Positions 14,697-22,097 of a stretch of DNA of 30,030 nucleotides are shown here, in pieces. Below the pieces are notes generated by a model, which saw nothing but the letters and a program-made list of their open reading frames with translations, was not told the origin of the DNA and made no database searches. This DNA is from JALZDI01 sp965653225 (GTDB lineage: Bacteria; Actinomycetota; Actinomycetes; Propionibacteriales; Nocardioidaceae): NCBI GenBank assembly GCA_965653225.1, contig CBFGZI010000038.1, forward strand, positions 1 through 30,030, in the 5' to 3' direction. The position numbers and the translations under genes are program-made. Within the stretch, counting starts at the first letter, position 1. Each line of letters opens with the position of its first letter.

Positions 14697-16185
14697 CGTT
14701 CTGGGGGAACCCGAGGTTGATGCCGCCGTGGCTCGGGTCGAGCCAGCGGGTGGTGACGACCTTGCCGCGGGTGTAGAAGTGCACACCCTCGGTGCCGTGG
14801 GCGTGGGTGTCGCCGAACAGCGAGGACTTCCAGCCGCCGAAGGAGAAGTAGGCCATCGGCACCGGGATCGGCACGTTGATGCCGACCATGCCGACCTCCA
14901 CCTCGTTCTGGAACCGCCGGGCCGCGCCACCGTCGTTGGTGAAGATCGCGGTGCCGTTGCCGTACGGGTTGGCGTTCACCAGGTCCAGCGCCTGGTCGTA
15001 GGTGTCGGTGCGCAGCACCGACAGCACGGGCCCGAAGATCTCGTCGGTGTAGATCGACATCTGCGGCCGCACGTGGTCGAACACGGTCGGGCCGACGAAG
15101 AAGCCCTCACCGGTGCTGTCGGGCTCGACCTTGCGGCCGTCGACGACCAGGTCGGCCCCGTCGGACTGGCCGGCGTCGATGTAGCCCAGGACCCGCTGGC
15201 GCGCCTGCGCGGTGACCAGCGGGCCCATGTCGCAGCCGCGGCGGCCGTCGCCGGTGCGCAGCTTGAGCGCCCGGTCCTTGATCTTCTCCACCAGCTCGTC
15301 GCCGGCCGGGCCGACGGCCACGACCGCCGAGATCGCCATGCAGCGTTCACCCGCGGAGCCGAAGCCGGCGTTGACGGCCTGGTCGGCGGCCAGGTCGAGG
15401 TCGGCGTCGGGCAGCACCACCATGTGGTTCTTCGCCCCACCCAAAGCCTGCACCCGCTTGCCGTGCGAGGTGCCGGTCTCGTATACGTAGCGCGCGATCG
15501 GGGTCGACCCGACGAACGAGACCGCCTTGATGTCGGGGTGGGTCAGCAGCGCGTCGACGGCCTCCTTGTCGCCGTTGACCACGTTGAAGACGCCGTCGGG
15601 AAGACCGGCCTCCTGCCATAGCCGCGCCATCCACAGTGCCGCGCTAGGGTCCTTCTCGCTGGGCTTGAGCACCACGGTGTTGCCGGTCGCGATCGCGATC
15701 GGGAAGAACCACATCGGCACCATCGCGGGGAAGTTGAACGGGCTGATCACCGCGACCGGGCCGAGCGGCTGGCGGATCGAGTGCACGTCGACGCCGGTGG
15801 AGGCGTTCTCGGTGGCCGAGCCCTTCAGCAGGTGCGCGATGCCGCAGGCGAACTCGACCACCTCCTGCCCACGCGTCACCTCACCCAACGCGTCGGAGAG
15901 CACCTTGCCGTGCTCGGCGGTGATGATCTCGGCCAGCTCCTGCTTGCGTTCGTTCAGCAGCTCACGGAACGCGAACAGCACCTGGGTGCGCGCGGTCAGC
16001 GAGGTGTCGCGCCAGCGGGGGAAGGCGTCCTTGGCCGACGCGACCGCGGCGGTGGTCTCCTCGGCCGACGCCAGCGCCACTCGGGCGGCAACCTGCCCGG
16101 TGGCCGGGTCGGTGACGTCGTCGAAGCGTCCGCTGCTGCCCTCGCTGAGCTTGCCTGCGTACCAGTGGTTGATGGTGGTGACCAT
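14692..16185 (-). CDS. mmsA: CoA-acylating methylmalonate-semialdehyde dehydrogenase
   Basis: 497-aa aldehyde dehydrogenase, cytoplasmic, converting (methyl)malonate semialdehyde plus NAD+ and CoA to propionyl-CoA or acetyl-CoA, in valine, myo-inositol or beta-alanine breakdown. Seen: FNFPAM (150-155), KPSE (174-177), catalytic Cys282 in GSAGERCMAIS, and QALGGAKNH (246-254). In most ALDHs a general-base Glu precedes LGG; here Ala247 stands there, as expected for the CoA-acylating MMSDH branch, which lacks that base. The ATG at 16185 follows AGGAGG; an upstream extension in frame would overlap mmuM. It is divergent from the homocysteine methyltransferase gene (41 bp). No other valine or inositol genes are in the window. 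Confidence 0.93.
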   Translation of the reverse strand: MVTTINHWYAGKLSEGSSGRFDDVTDPATGQVAARVALASAEETTAAVASAKDAFPRWRDTSLTARTQVLFAFRELLNERKQELAEIITAEHGKVLSDALGEVTRGQEVVEFACGIAHLLKGSATENASTGVDVHSIRQPLGPVAVISPFNFPAMVPMWFFPIAIATGNTVVLKPSEKDPSAALWMARLWQEAGLPDGVFNVVNGDKEAVDALLTHPDIKAVSFVGSTPIARYVYETGTSHGKRVQALGGAKNHMVVLPDADLDLAADQAVNAGFGSAGERCMAISAVVAVGPAGDELVEKIKDRALKLRTGDGRRGCDMGPLVTAQARQRVLGYIDAGQSDGADLVVDGRKVEPDSTGEGFFVGPTVFDHVRPQMSIYTDEIFGPVLSVLRTDTYDQALDLVNANPYGNGTAIFTNDGGAARRFQNEVEVGMVGINVPIPVPMAYFSFGGWKSSLFGDTHAHGTEGVHFYTRGKVVTTRWLDPSHGGINLGFPQND

Positions 16186-16226
16186 GGCCCTTTCCTCCTG
16201 GTGTCCGTCAACGAGACTATGACGCC

Positions 16227-17105
16227 GTGGAGCCGGTGGTACTCGACGGTGGCATGTCCAACGCGCTGGAGGCCCGCGGCCACGACCTTTCCGACGCTCT
16301 GTGGTCCGCGCGGCTGCTGCGCGACGCTCCCGGAGAGGTCGCCGCCGTCCATCGCGCGTACTACCTCGCAGGCGCGGATGTGGCGACGACGGCGAGCTAC
16401 CAGGCCAGCGAGGAGGGCTTCGTCCGGAACGGCGTCGGCCGGGCCGAGGCCCGCCGGCTCGTCGCCGACAGTGTCGCGATCGCACGCGGTGTACGCGACT
16501 CGCTCGCGGGCGACGGCCGCGCCCGCCTGGTCGCGGCCTCCGTCGGTCCGTACGGTGCGATGCTCGCCGACGGCTCGGAGTACCGCGGTCGCTACGGCGT
16601 CAGCGCTAGCGTGCTGCGCGACTTCCACGGGCCTCGCCTGGATATCCTGGGCGACGCCGGCCCGGACCTGCTCGCGGTCGAGACCATCCCGGACGTGGAC
16701 GAGGCTGCGGTGCTGGTGGACCTGCTCGATGATGTCGGGCTGCCGGCGTGGCTGTCGTACTCCGTGAGCGGGCCGCGCACGCGGGCGGGACAACCGCTTG
16801 CCGAGGCGTTCGAGGTCGCGGTGGCCGCGCGTTCGGTGGTCGGCGTCGGGGTCAACTGCTGCGCGCCGGCGGACGTGCTGCCGGCACTGAGAACGGCCGC
16901 GCGGGTGACCGGGCTCCCGCTGGTGGCCTATCCCAACAGCGGCGAGACCTGGGACGGCGTCGCACGCAGGTGGACGGGTGCGATGGGTTTCGACGTGGCG
17001 CTGGCGGGCGACTGGGTGGCGGCAGGAGCGAGGTACGTGGGCGGGTGCTGCCGCGTCGGGCCCGACGACATCGCGCGGCTGGCGGGACTGTTGCGGAGAC
17101 GATGA
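16227..17105 (+). CDS. mmuM: homocysteine S-methyltransferase family protein (MmuM-like)
   Basis: 292-aa zinc enzyme moving a methyl group from S-methylmethionine or S-adenosylmethionine to homocysteine to give methionine. The TIM-barrel family is recognised by the N-terminal VLDGGMSNALE, by ASVGPYGAML (about 104-113), and by the zinc ligands: GVNCC (Cys211/212) and GGCC (Cys274/275). Length is typical of MmuM. The start is GTG at 16227; no clear ribosome site is visible and the gap to mmsA is short, so the start is less certain. It converges on the sigma factor gene across 308 bp. Some family members act on other thiols, so the methyl donor is inferred. Confidence 0.9.
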   Translation: MEPVVLDGGMSNALEARGHDLSDALWSARLLRDAPGEVAAVHRAYYLAGADVATTASYQASEEGFVRNGVGRAEARRLVADSVAIARGVRDSLAGDGRARLVAASVGPYGAMLADGSEYRGRYGVSASVLRDFHGPRLDILGDAGPDLLAVETIPDVDEAAVLVDLLDDVGLPAWLSYSVSGPRTRAGQPLAEAFEVAVAARSVVGVGVNCCAPADVLPALRTAARVTGLPLVAYPNSGETWDGVARRWTGAMGFDVALAGDWVAAGARYVGGCCRVGPDDIARLAGLLRRR

Positions 17106-17239
17106 GACTCCGGATTTCTCTTCACACATAGCGACGGCCAAGGACTCGACTGCCCTCGAAGGAGGTGGCACGCAGAAGACATCCACGCGCGCAAGAGAGT
17201 CCCTGGCCGAACGCTAGGAATGAGAGTTGTCAGTCGTCT

Positions 17240-17284
17240 TCACGGGCCTTCTGGTTCCACTGAGGAACGCCGCGGGCTGGTCAC
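17240..17284 (-). CDS. possible 14-residue peptide ORF
   Basis: On the minus strand AAAGGAGG (17293-17300) stands 8 bases before GTG at 17284, which opens a 14-codon frame ending with TGA at 17240; the peptide is MTSPRRSSVEPEGP. The ribosome site is as good as any in the window, but the peptide is tiny, resembles nothing I know, and no promoter is certain. It lies downstream of the sigma gene on the same strand. It could be a chance ORF. Confidence 0.25.
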   Translation of the reverse strand: MTSPRRSSVEPEGP

Positions 17285-17363
17285 GGTGGCGTCCTCCTTT
17301 CCCCGAAGGATATGGGACGAAAATCACCTTAAGACCCGCCGAGGCGAAGGCGTCAAGACCCCA

Positions 17364-17407
17364 CGCGTGGATCCAGCATGGATCCGGCGTGGATCCCGCG
17401 TCGGACC
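17364..17407. repeat. four-unit 11-bp tandem repeat with GGATCC palindromes
   Basis: Units start at 17364, 17375, 17386 and 17397 and follow NGCRTGGATCC; the fourth (CGCGTCGGACC) is degenerate. The array directly follows the sigma factor stop (17414) and is preceded by the palindrome CCACGCGTGG (17361-17370). Any two self-complementary GGATCC cores can fold into a short hairpin, so it may act in termination. Confidence 0.75.
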
Positions 17408-17413
17408 CGCAGC

Positions 17414-18355
17414 TCAGCGCAGGTAGCTGATCAGGGCGCCACGCGAGTCCGCCCGGCGGAGCCGGGCGAGCGCCCTGGCCTCGATCTGGCGTACCCGCTC
17501 GCGGCTGATGCCCAGCTGCGAGGCGAGCTCCTCGAGCGTGCGGGACTGCCCGTCCGCCAGCCCGAACCGCAGCGTGAGGATCTCGCGCTCGCGCGGGTCC
17601 AGCGAGGCCAGCGCTGCGTCCACGTCGTTGCGCATGAGCGCGGCGAGCACTCCGCCCATTGCTTCCTGAGCCCCGTGGTCCGGGAGCATGTCGCCCAGGA
17701 CGTCGTCGCCGTCGCCGGTCGGCGAGTGCAGCGACACCGGGGCGTTGGCCCAGCTCAGCAGGTCGCGTACGCGCTCGACGGTGACGTCCAGGACGTCGGC
17801 GAGCTCGAGCATCGTGGGCATGCGCCCCGACTCGTGGAACATCTCACGCTGAGTACGGACCGCGCGCTGCACCTCGACGGCGACCTGGGCCGGCACGCGG
17901 ATGGTGCGGCCCTGCTCCGACAGCGCGTGCGTGATGGCCTGCCGGATCCACCAGGTGGCGTAGGTGGAGAAGCGGAACCCGCGCTTGTAGTCGAAGCCCT
18001 CGACAGCCCGCATCAGCCCGAGGTTGCCCTCCTGGACCAGGTCGAGCAGGGACATGCCGGTGCCGACGTACTTCTTGGCGCTGGCCACCACCAGCCGCAG
18101 GTTGGACTGGATCAGCCGCTGCCGAGCGGCCTCGCCCATCGCGACCAGCGTCACCAGGTCATCGCGGTCGACGGGGTCGGCGCCGGACTGCAGAACGTCG
18201 GCGGCCAGCACCCCGGCCTCGACCGTACGGGACAGGTCGATCTCCTCCTGCGGCGTGAGCAGGGCGATCCGCCCGATCTCGCGCAGGTAGCTCTGCGTCG
18301 GGTCCCCGGCCTCCGAGGCGGCGGGTATGAACCGCTCGGTCGCGACGGCCGCCAT
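17414..18355 (-). CDS. RNA polymerase sigma factor, sigma-70 group 2 (SigB/HrdB-like)
   Basis: 313-aa sigma factor with region 1.2 (DPTQSYLREIGRIALLT, about 18-34), region 2 with the core/-10 recognition segment (GFRFSTYATWWIRQAI), region 3, and region 4.2 helix-turn-helix (LGISRERVRQIEARALARL) near the C-terminus. It lacks the long region 1.1 of the primary factor, so it is a non-essential group 2 factor, the kind that takes over in stationary phase or stress and reads promoters close to the housekeeping consensus. The ATG at 18355 follows GAGGGAG; the 10-residue in-frame extension to 18385 is Arg-rich and less likely. The long leader upstream suggests transcriptional control. It probably does not read the GTTT/GGGTA promoter at 10059, which is group 3 type. 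Confidence 0.92.
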   Translation of the reverse strand: MAAVATERFIPAASEAGDPTQSYLREIGRIALLTPQEEIDLSRTVEAGVLAADVLQSGADPVDRDDLVTLVAMGEAARQRLIQSNLRLVVASAKKYVGTGMSLLDLVQEGNLGLMRAVEGFDYKRGFRFSTYATWWIRQAITHALSEQGRTIRVPAQVAVEVQRAVRTQREMFHESGRMPTMLELADVLDVTVERVRDLLSWANAPVSLHSPTGDGDDVLGDMLPDHGAQEAMGGVLAALMRNDVDAALASLDPREREILTLRFGLADGQSRTLEELASQLGISRERVRQIEARALARLRRADSRGALISYLR

Positions 18356-18560
18356 CAGCGGTCTCCCTCGGCGACGTCGGCGCAAACCGAAAGCCAGCGC
18401 GTAGCGTGCATGTGTCCCACAACCTCCGTGTCGTTGGCCGGGCCATTTCCCACAGGGCTCGCGTCACGCCACGTCGCGTGCCGAGGTCCTGGGCCCGAAC
18501 ACCGCTCCCCCAAGCGGTACCCACAAGGTACGGTCCGGTGACCCGCGTCACTGACGTTCG

Positions 18561-18589
18561 CTGATTCCTTTACCAGCAAAGGCCATCAG
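18561..18589. repeat. interrupted inverted repeat in sigma-gene upstream region
   Basis: CTGAT and CCTTT (18561-18571) pair with AAAGG and ATCAG (18578-18589) around a 6-nt ACCAGC loop, with a small internal loop. It lies about 206 bp upstream of the sigma ATG and could be an operator or a leader structure. Confidence 0.4.
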
Positions 18590-18632
18590 TTCTCGTAAAA
18601 GTGACACTTCGGTCGCTGTCGGTGATGGAGCA

Positions 18633-18650
18633 GTAGCCCGATCGGGCTAC
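18633..18650. repeat. 18-bp perfect palindrome GTAGCCCGATCGGGCTAC
   Basis: A perfect dyad 33 bp past the tetR stop codon. As RNA it gives a 7-bp stem with a GATC tetraloop, fitting a tetR terminator without a U-run; as DNA it could be an operator for the sigma gene to its left. Confidence 0.5.
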
Positions 18651-18682
18651 ATCGAGCGTTGGGAGCCCGCCGCGAGACTGCT

Positions 18683-19291
18683 CTAGCCGCGGACCGAAAG
18701 CCCGGTCAGCATCCGGCGGGTGAGGTCGGCGCACTCGGCCTTGGTCTGCTGCTTGCTCGCCTCGTCGGCGTCGGCGAGCTCTTGGCCGGCGGCGCCGAGC
18801 AGGTGGAAGCAGAACCTGGTGGCGCGGTCGATCGACCAGACCTCGATCAGCCCGTCGTCGACCAGAGCGCGCACGAACCCCTCGATCAGGCCGTACGCGT
18901 GCTCCTCCTCGCACTCCTTCCAGCGCGCCCAGCCGAGCGCCACCGGTCCCTCCTGCCAGACCAGCCGTCCGTAGACGGGGTCGCAGCACAGCTCGAGGAA
19001 GGCGTCGAGGCCGGCCATGGCCGCATCCCAGGGGTCGCGGACCCCCGCGGTGGCCGCGGTGACCCGGTGCTTGGCCTGGGTCTCCAACGCCTCGAGGACC
19101 GCCTCGAACAGCTGCTGTTTGTTGGCGAAGTGGTGGTAGACCGCGCCACGCGTCACCTGCGCGGCCGCGGCCACGTCCTCGAGCGCGGTGCGGCTGAACC
19201 CGCGCGCGAAGAACAGCGCCGTTGCCGCCTCCAGCAGCGCGTTGCGCGTGGCCTCGGAGTACTGCTCACGGCGGCTCTTGACAGCGGGCAT
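18683..19291 (-). CDS. TetR/AcrR-family transcriptional regulator
   Basis: 202-aa dimeric repressor. The N-terminal helix-turn-helix is clear (ALEDVAAAAQVTRGAVYHHF, about 37-56, followed by the NKQQLF cap), and the C-terminal ~130 residues form the ligand/dimer domain (SRDP-like W-rich segment, no motif naming a ligand). The ATG at 19291 sits 14 bp from a perfect 21-bp palindrome shared with the divergent P450 gene, the usual layout of an autoregulated TetR repressor controlling its neighbour. The ligand is probably the P450 substrate or product (inference). It is not obviously KstR, and its palindrome differs from the KstR-like boxes at 1510 and 5016. Confidence 0.93.
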   Translation of the reverse strand: MPAVKSRREQYSEATRNALLEAATALFFARGFSRTALEDVAAAAQVTRGAVYHHFANKQQLFEAVLEALETQAKHRVTAATAGVRDPWDAAMAGLDAFLELCCDPVYGRLVWQEGPVALGWARWKECEEEHAYGLIEGFVRALVDDGLIEVWSIDRATRFCFHLLGAAGQELADADEASKQQTKAECADLTRRMLTGLSVRG

Positions 19292-19307
19292 ACACAGAGT
19301 CTACAAA
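19278..19307 (+). promoter_or_regulatory. candidate sigma-70 promoter for the P450 gene
   Basis: A perfect -35 TTGACA at 19278-19283 (inside the tetR 5' end) is followed 18 bases later by TACAAA at 19302-19307, a fair -10. The -10 overlaps the palindromic operator, so bound repressor would block it. The elements are seen; use is inferred. Confidence 0.45.
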
Positions 19308-19325
19308 CATACACCGTGTATGTTT
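19305..19325. promoter_or_regulatory. 21-bp perfect palindromic operator (tetR/P450)
   Basis: AAACATACAC and GTGTATGTTT are exact reverse complements around a single central C. It lies in the 58-bp divergent gap, 14 bp from the tetR ATG and 25 bp from the P450 ATG. Size and place are typical of a TetR dimer site. Confidence 0.8.
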
Positions 19326-19349
19326 CCGGCATTGAGTAGGTGAAATCCC

Positions 19350-20603
19350 ATGTCGCAGGGAGCTGAGAGCACCGTGCCCGCTGCATCCACAGAGGACGAC
19401 TTCGTGTTCGACCCGTTCGCCGAAGGCTTCACCGACGACCCGTACCCGCAGCTGCAGCAGCTGCGGGAGTCGGCGCCCGTGCACGACAACCCGATCGGCT
19501 TCTGGATCCTGTCGCGCCATGAGGACGTGTCCGCACTGCTGCGCTCGTCGGGGCAGTCCGTCGAGGACGCCAACGCCGGACCCGGGCCGCTGCGCGACCT
19601 GAACGAGGCGGTGTACGGCGACCGCGGCCGGCGGATGTACGGCCTGTCCATGCTCGACAAGGACCCGCCGGACCACACGCGGCTGCGCAAGCTGGTCTCG
19701 AAGGCGTTCACGCCGCGCTCGATCGCCGCGCTCGAGCCGCAGATCGTGGAGATCGTCGACGGCTACCTCGACCGGATGGCCGAGGAGGGCCGCGTGGACC
19801 TGGTGGGGTCGCTGGCGTTCCCGCTGCCGTTCGCGGTCATCACCAGGATGATGGGCATGCCCGACGTCGACCACGCCCGGCTGCGCGACCTCTCGGGCAC
19901 CCTCGTGCGCTCCCTGGAGCCGGTGACCGACCCGGCGGTGATGGAGCAGATCATCGCCGCCGACGACGAGCTCGCCTCGATGGCGCGCGAGGCCATCGCC
20001 TGGAAGCGCGACCACCTCACCGACGACCTGCTCAGCCGGCTGATCCAGGCCGAGGACGACGGCGACGTGCTCAACGACGACGAGCTGGTCGCGCAGGTGC
20101 TGCTGCTCTACATCGCCGGGCACGAGACCACCGTCAACCTGATCGCCAACGGCGTGCTCGCGCTGCTGCGCCACCCCGACCAGCTCAAAGCCCTGCGCGA
20201 CGACCCGGAGCTCGCCGGCAACGCGGTCGAGGAGATGCTGCGCTACGACAGCCCGGTCCAGATGAGCCGCCGGGTCACGCTGGAGCCCTACGAGGTGGGC
20301 GGCCACAAGATCCCGGCCGGCTCGTTCGTGCTCGCCAGTCTCGCCTCCGCCAACCGCGACGAGTCGTTCTGGGGCGACGACGCGAACGTGCTGCGCCTCG
20401 ACCGTCCGAACGCCAACCGGCACGTGTCGTTCGGGGGCGGCGCGCATCACTGCCTGGGTGCCGCGCTTGCTCGTCTGGAGGGACGGGTGGCGGTCGGGCG
20501 CCTCGTGCAGCGCTTCCCCGAGCTCGCCCTCGACGGTGACGTGGAGTGGAACGGCCGGATCAACCTGCGCGGTCCGGCCCGGCTCCCGGTCCGGGTCGCC
20601 TGA
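19350..20603 (+). CDS. cytochrome P450
   Basis: 417-aa soluble bacterial class I P450, a haem monooxygenase needing an external ferredoxin and reductase, neither of which is nearby. Seen: DPPDHTRLR (105-113), I-helix AGHETT (256-261) for O2 activation, K-helix ExxR (Glu295-Arg298), and the haem loop FGGGAHHCLG (361-370) with the axial thiolate Cys368. All key residues are intact. The ATG at 19350 was chosen as the first in the frame after GTAGGTG. Control by the divergent TetR protein is likely. Its last 44 bases overlap the antisense 3' end of pxpC. The subfamily and substrate (terpenoid, steroid, fatty acid or xenobiotic) cannot be read from sequence alone. Confidence 0.95.
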   Translation: MSQGAESTVPAASTEDDFVFDPFAEGFTDDPYPQLQQLRESAPVHDNPIGFWILSRHEDVSALLRSSGQSVEDANAGPGPLRDLNEAVYGDRGRRMYGLSMLDKDPPDHTRLRKLVSKAFTPRSIAALEPQIVEIVDGYLDRMAEEGRVDLVGSLAFPLPFAVITRMMGMPDVDHARLRDLSGTLVRSLEPVTDPAVMEQIIAADDELASMAREAIAWKRDHLTDDLLSRLIQAEDDGDVLNDDELVAQVLLLYIAGHETTVNLIANGVLALLRHPDQLKALRDDPELAGNAVEEMLRYDSPVQMSRRVTLEPYEVGGHKIPAGSFVLASLASANRDESFWGDDANVLRLDRPNANRHVSFGGGAHHCLGAALARLEGRVAVGRLVQRFPELALDGDVEWNGRINLRGPARLPVRVA

Positions 20604-21456
20604 GCCCGGCGGCGAGCCGGAAGAACACCCGCTGGCCCGGGCAGAGCTGGGCGCACCGGTCCACGTCGTCGTCGTGCACGTAAGCCGGCACCGGGTAGCC
20701 GCCGGTGACCGGATGGTCGGCGAGGAACAGCACCGGCTGGCCCGACGACGGAACCTGCAGCGCGCCTCGCGCCATCCCTTCGCTGGGCAGCTCGTCGTCG
20801 GTCGCGCGTTGCAGCACCGGTCCGTCCAGGCGGATGCCGACGCGGTTGCTCTCGCTGGTCACCTCGTAGCCCTCGTGCAGCAGCGCGTCCCATGCGTCGT
20901 CGGTCAGCCACGAGTCGCGCGGTCCGGGAACGACGCGCACGACCAGGTCACCGTTCTCCGGGTCGGCGACGGGGGCGACGTCGACGTCGGGGAACCTGGC
21001 GGGCGCGGCGCCCACCGGCAGCTCGTCACCCGCACTCAGCACCGGCGGTCCGAGCGCGGCCATGATGTCGGTGGAGCGCGACCCGAGAACCTCGGGTACG
21101 ACGATGCCGCCGCGGACCGCGACGTAGGTGCGCAGCCCGGCCACCGGCGGGAGCAACCGCAGCGTCGACCCGGCCGGCAGGCCGAACACGGCGTTGTGCG
21201 GCACGTCCGGGCAGCGGGCCCCGGTCAGCGCCAGCACGACCTCGCGCTCCGCGCGAAGACGCAGCCCGCCGTAGGTCACCTCCAACGCGGCCGAGCCCGG
21301 CTCGTTGCCGACCAGCCGGTTGGCCAGACGGAACGACCTGCGGTCGCATGCGCCCGAACGGCCGATGCCCAGGCGCGCCAGCCCGATGCGGCCGTCGTCC
21401 TGCACGGTGGTGAGTGCGCCTGGTTCGACGACCGTCAGAGTCCCCACGCCGGTCAC
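20560..21456 (-). CDS. pxpC: 5-oxoprolinase subunit C (KipA-like biotin-dependent carboxylase domain family)
   Basis: 298-aa subunit of the ATP-dependent 5-oxoprolinase PxpABC, which opens 5-oxoproline (pyroglutamate) to L-glutamate. The KipA/AHS2 signature is at the N-terminus: TTVQDDGRIGLARLGIGRSG (about 16-35) followed by DRRSFRLANRLVGN, with GGIVVPEVLGSRSTD further on. GTG start at 21456 overlaps the pxpB stop (GTGA). The C-terminal ~14 codons run antisense over the end of the P450 gene; the last residues (Gly/Pro/Arg-rich) look unconserved. In Bacillus the homologue is also known as KipA, tied to the KipI sporulation inhibitor; the metabolic role is now accepted as primary. Confidence 0.9.
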   Translation of the reverse strand: MTGVGTLTVVEPGALTTVQDDGRIGLARLGIGRSGACDRRSFRLANRLVGNEPGSAALEVTYGGLRLRAEREVVLALTGARCPDVPHNAVFGLPAGSTLRLLPPVAGLRTYVAVRGGIVVPEVLGSRSTDIMAALGPPVLSAGDELPVGAAPARFPDVDVAPVADPENGDLVVRVVPGPRDSWLTDDAWDALLHEGYEVTSESNRVGIRLDGPVLQRATDDELPSEGMARGALQVPSSGQPVLFLADHPVTGGYPVPAYVHDDDVDRCAQLCPGQRVFFRLAAGLRRPGPGAGPDRAG

Positions 21457-22097
21457 GTCGCGCGTCCGACGTCGACGAACCGCACACGCGTGCCCGGCAT
21501 CAGCAGAGCCGGCGGGTCACGGTCGAGGTCGAACATGGCCAGGTCGGTGTGGCCGATCAGCTGCCAGCCGCCGGGCGACTCTCGCGGGTAGACACCGGCG
21601 AACTCGCCGGCCAGCGCGACGGCGCCGGGCGGCACCTTCGTGCGAGGAGTCGAGCGGCGCGGAACCGACCACTCGTGCGACGCGCCGACCATGTAGCCGA
21701 AGCCGGGCGCGAAACCGCAGAACGCGACGGTCCACTCCTCGGCGCCGTGCCGTTCGACCACTCCGCGCGTGCCCCAGCCGGTCAGCTCGCCGACCTCCGC
21801 GAGGTCCTCGCCGTCATAGACCACGGGGATCTCCAGCAGGTCTCCGGTGGACCGGTCCTCCGGCCTCGGGCTCACCTCGCGAACGGCTCGCTCGACGGCG
21901 GCCGGGTCGGTCACCGACGCGTCGAGGTGGAGCATCACGGTCTTCGCGGCCGGGACCAGGTCGAGCACGCCGTGTGGTGGCGAGTCGGCCAGGGCGGCGT
22001 AGAGCGCGAGCACGTCGTCGAGAGAGTCCAGCTCCAGCAGGAGCGCGGCGCTGCCGCAGGGCAGCGCCGTGAACCGTGGCGACGCCTGCCCTGTCAC
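21453..22097 (-). CDS. pxpB: 5-oxoprolinase subunit B (KipI-like)
   Basis: 214-aa allophanate-hydrolase-subunit-1 (AHS1/KipI) protein, partner of PxpC; together they are thought to phosphorylate 5-oxoproline for PxpA. Diagnostic segments are FCGFAPGFGYMVG (about 125-137), the acid/basic loop VPRRSTPRTKVPPGAVALAG and YPRESPGGWQLIGHT (about 173-187). Length is normal. The GTG start (22097) and stop each overlap a neighbour by four bases, so the three subunits are made in a coupled 1:1:1 manner. Confidence 0.92.
   Translation of the reverse strand: MTGQASPRFTALPCGSAALLLELDSLDDVLALYAALADSPPHGVLDLVPAAKTVMLHLDASVTDPAAVERAVREVSPRPEDRSTGDLLEIPVVYDGEDLAEVGELTGWGTRGVVERHGAEEWTVAFCGFAPGFGYMVGASHEWSVPRRSTPRTKVPPGAVALAGEFAGVYPRESPGGWQLIGHTDLAMFDLDRDPPALLMPGTRVRFVDVGRAT

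Larger units (their letters stand above)
17106..17413. other. 308-bp non-coding gap between mmuM and the sigma factor gene
   Basis: No protein gene of ordinary size is seen. The gap contains a weak GTTCC/GGAAC hairpin (17255-17269 area), a minus-strand 14-codon ORF with a strong ribosome site (17240-17284) and an 11-bp repeat array (17364-17407). A TTGACG element at 17351-17356 on the minus strand could be a -35 box, but no convincing -10 follows. Confidence 0.5.
18356..18682. promoter_or_regulatory. 327-bp region upstream of the sigma gene, downstream of tetR
   Basis: No credible gene. It must hold the sigma promoter on the minus strand and the tetR 3' end signal. Two dyads are visible (18561-18589 and 18633-18650). 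No confident -35/-10 pair could be picked. A 74-codon TTG frame runs through it into the sigma ATG but has ordinary non-coding base use. Confidence 0.45.

Noticed and set aside
17165..17263. Plus-strand GTG frame after GAAGGAG downstream of mmuM
   Set aside because: The ribosome site touches the start codon with no spacing, and the product (about 32 residues) has no recognisable features.
18355..18579. 74-codon TTG frame whose stop overlaps the sigma factor start
   Set aside because: TGATG overlap is tempting, but the codon third positions lack the high G/C bias of neighbours and no ribosome site precedes the TTG.
18683..19291. The TetR protein as the KstR that reads the boxes at 1510 and 5016
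   Set aside because: Its own adjacent palindrome (ACATACAC type) does not resemble the AAC-N2-GTT boxes, so a different regulator is more likely.
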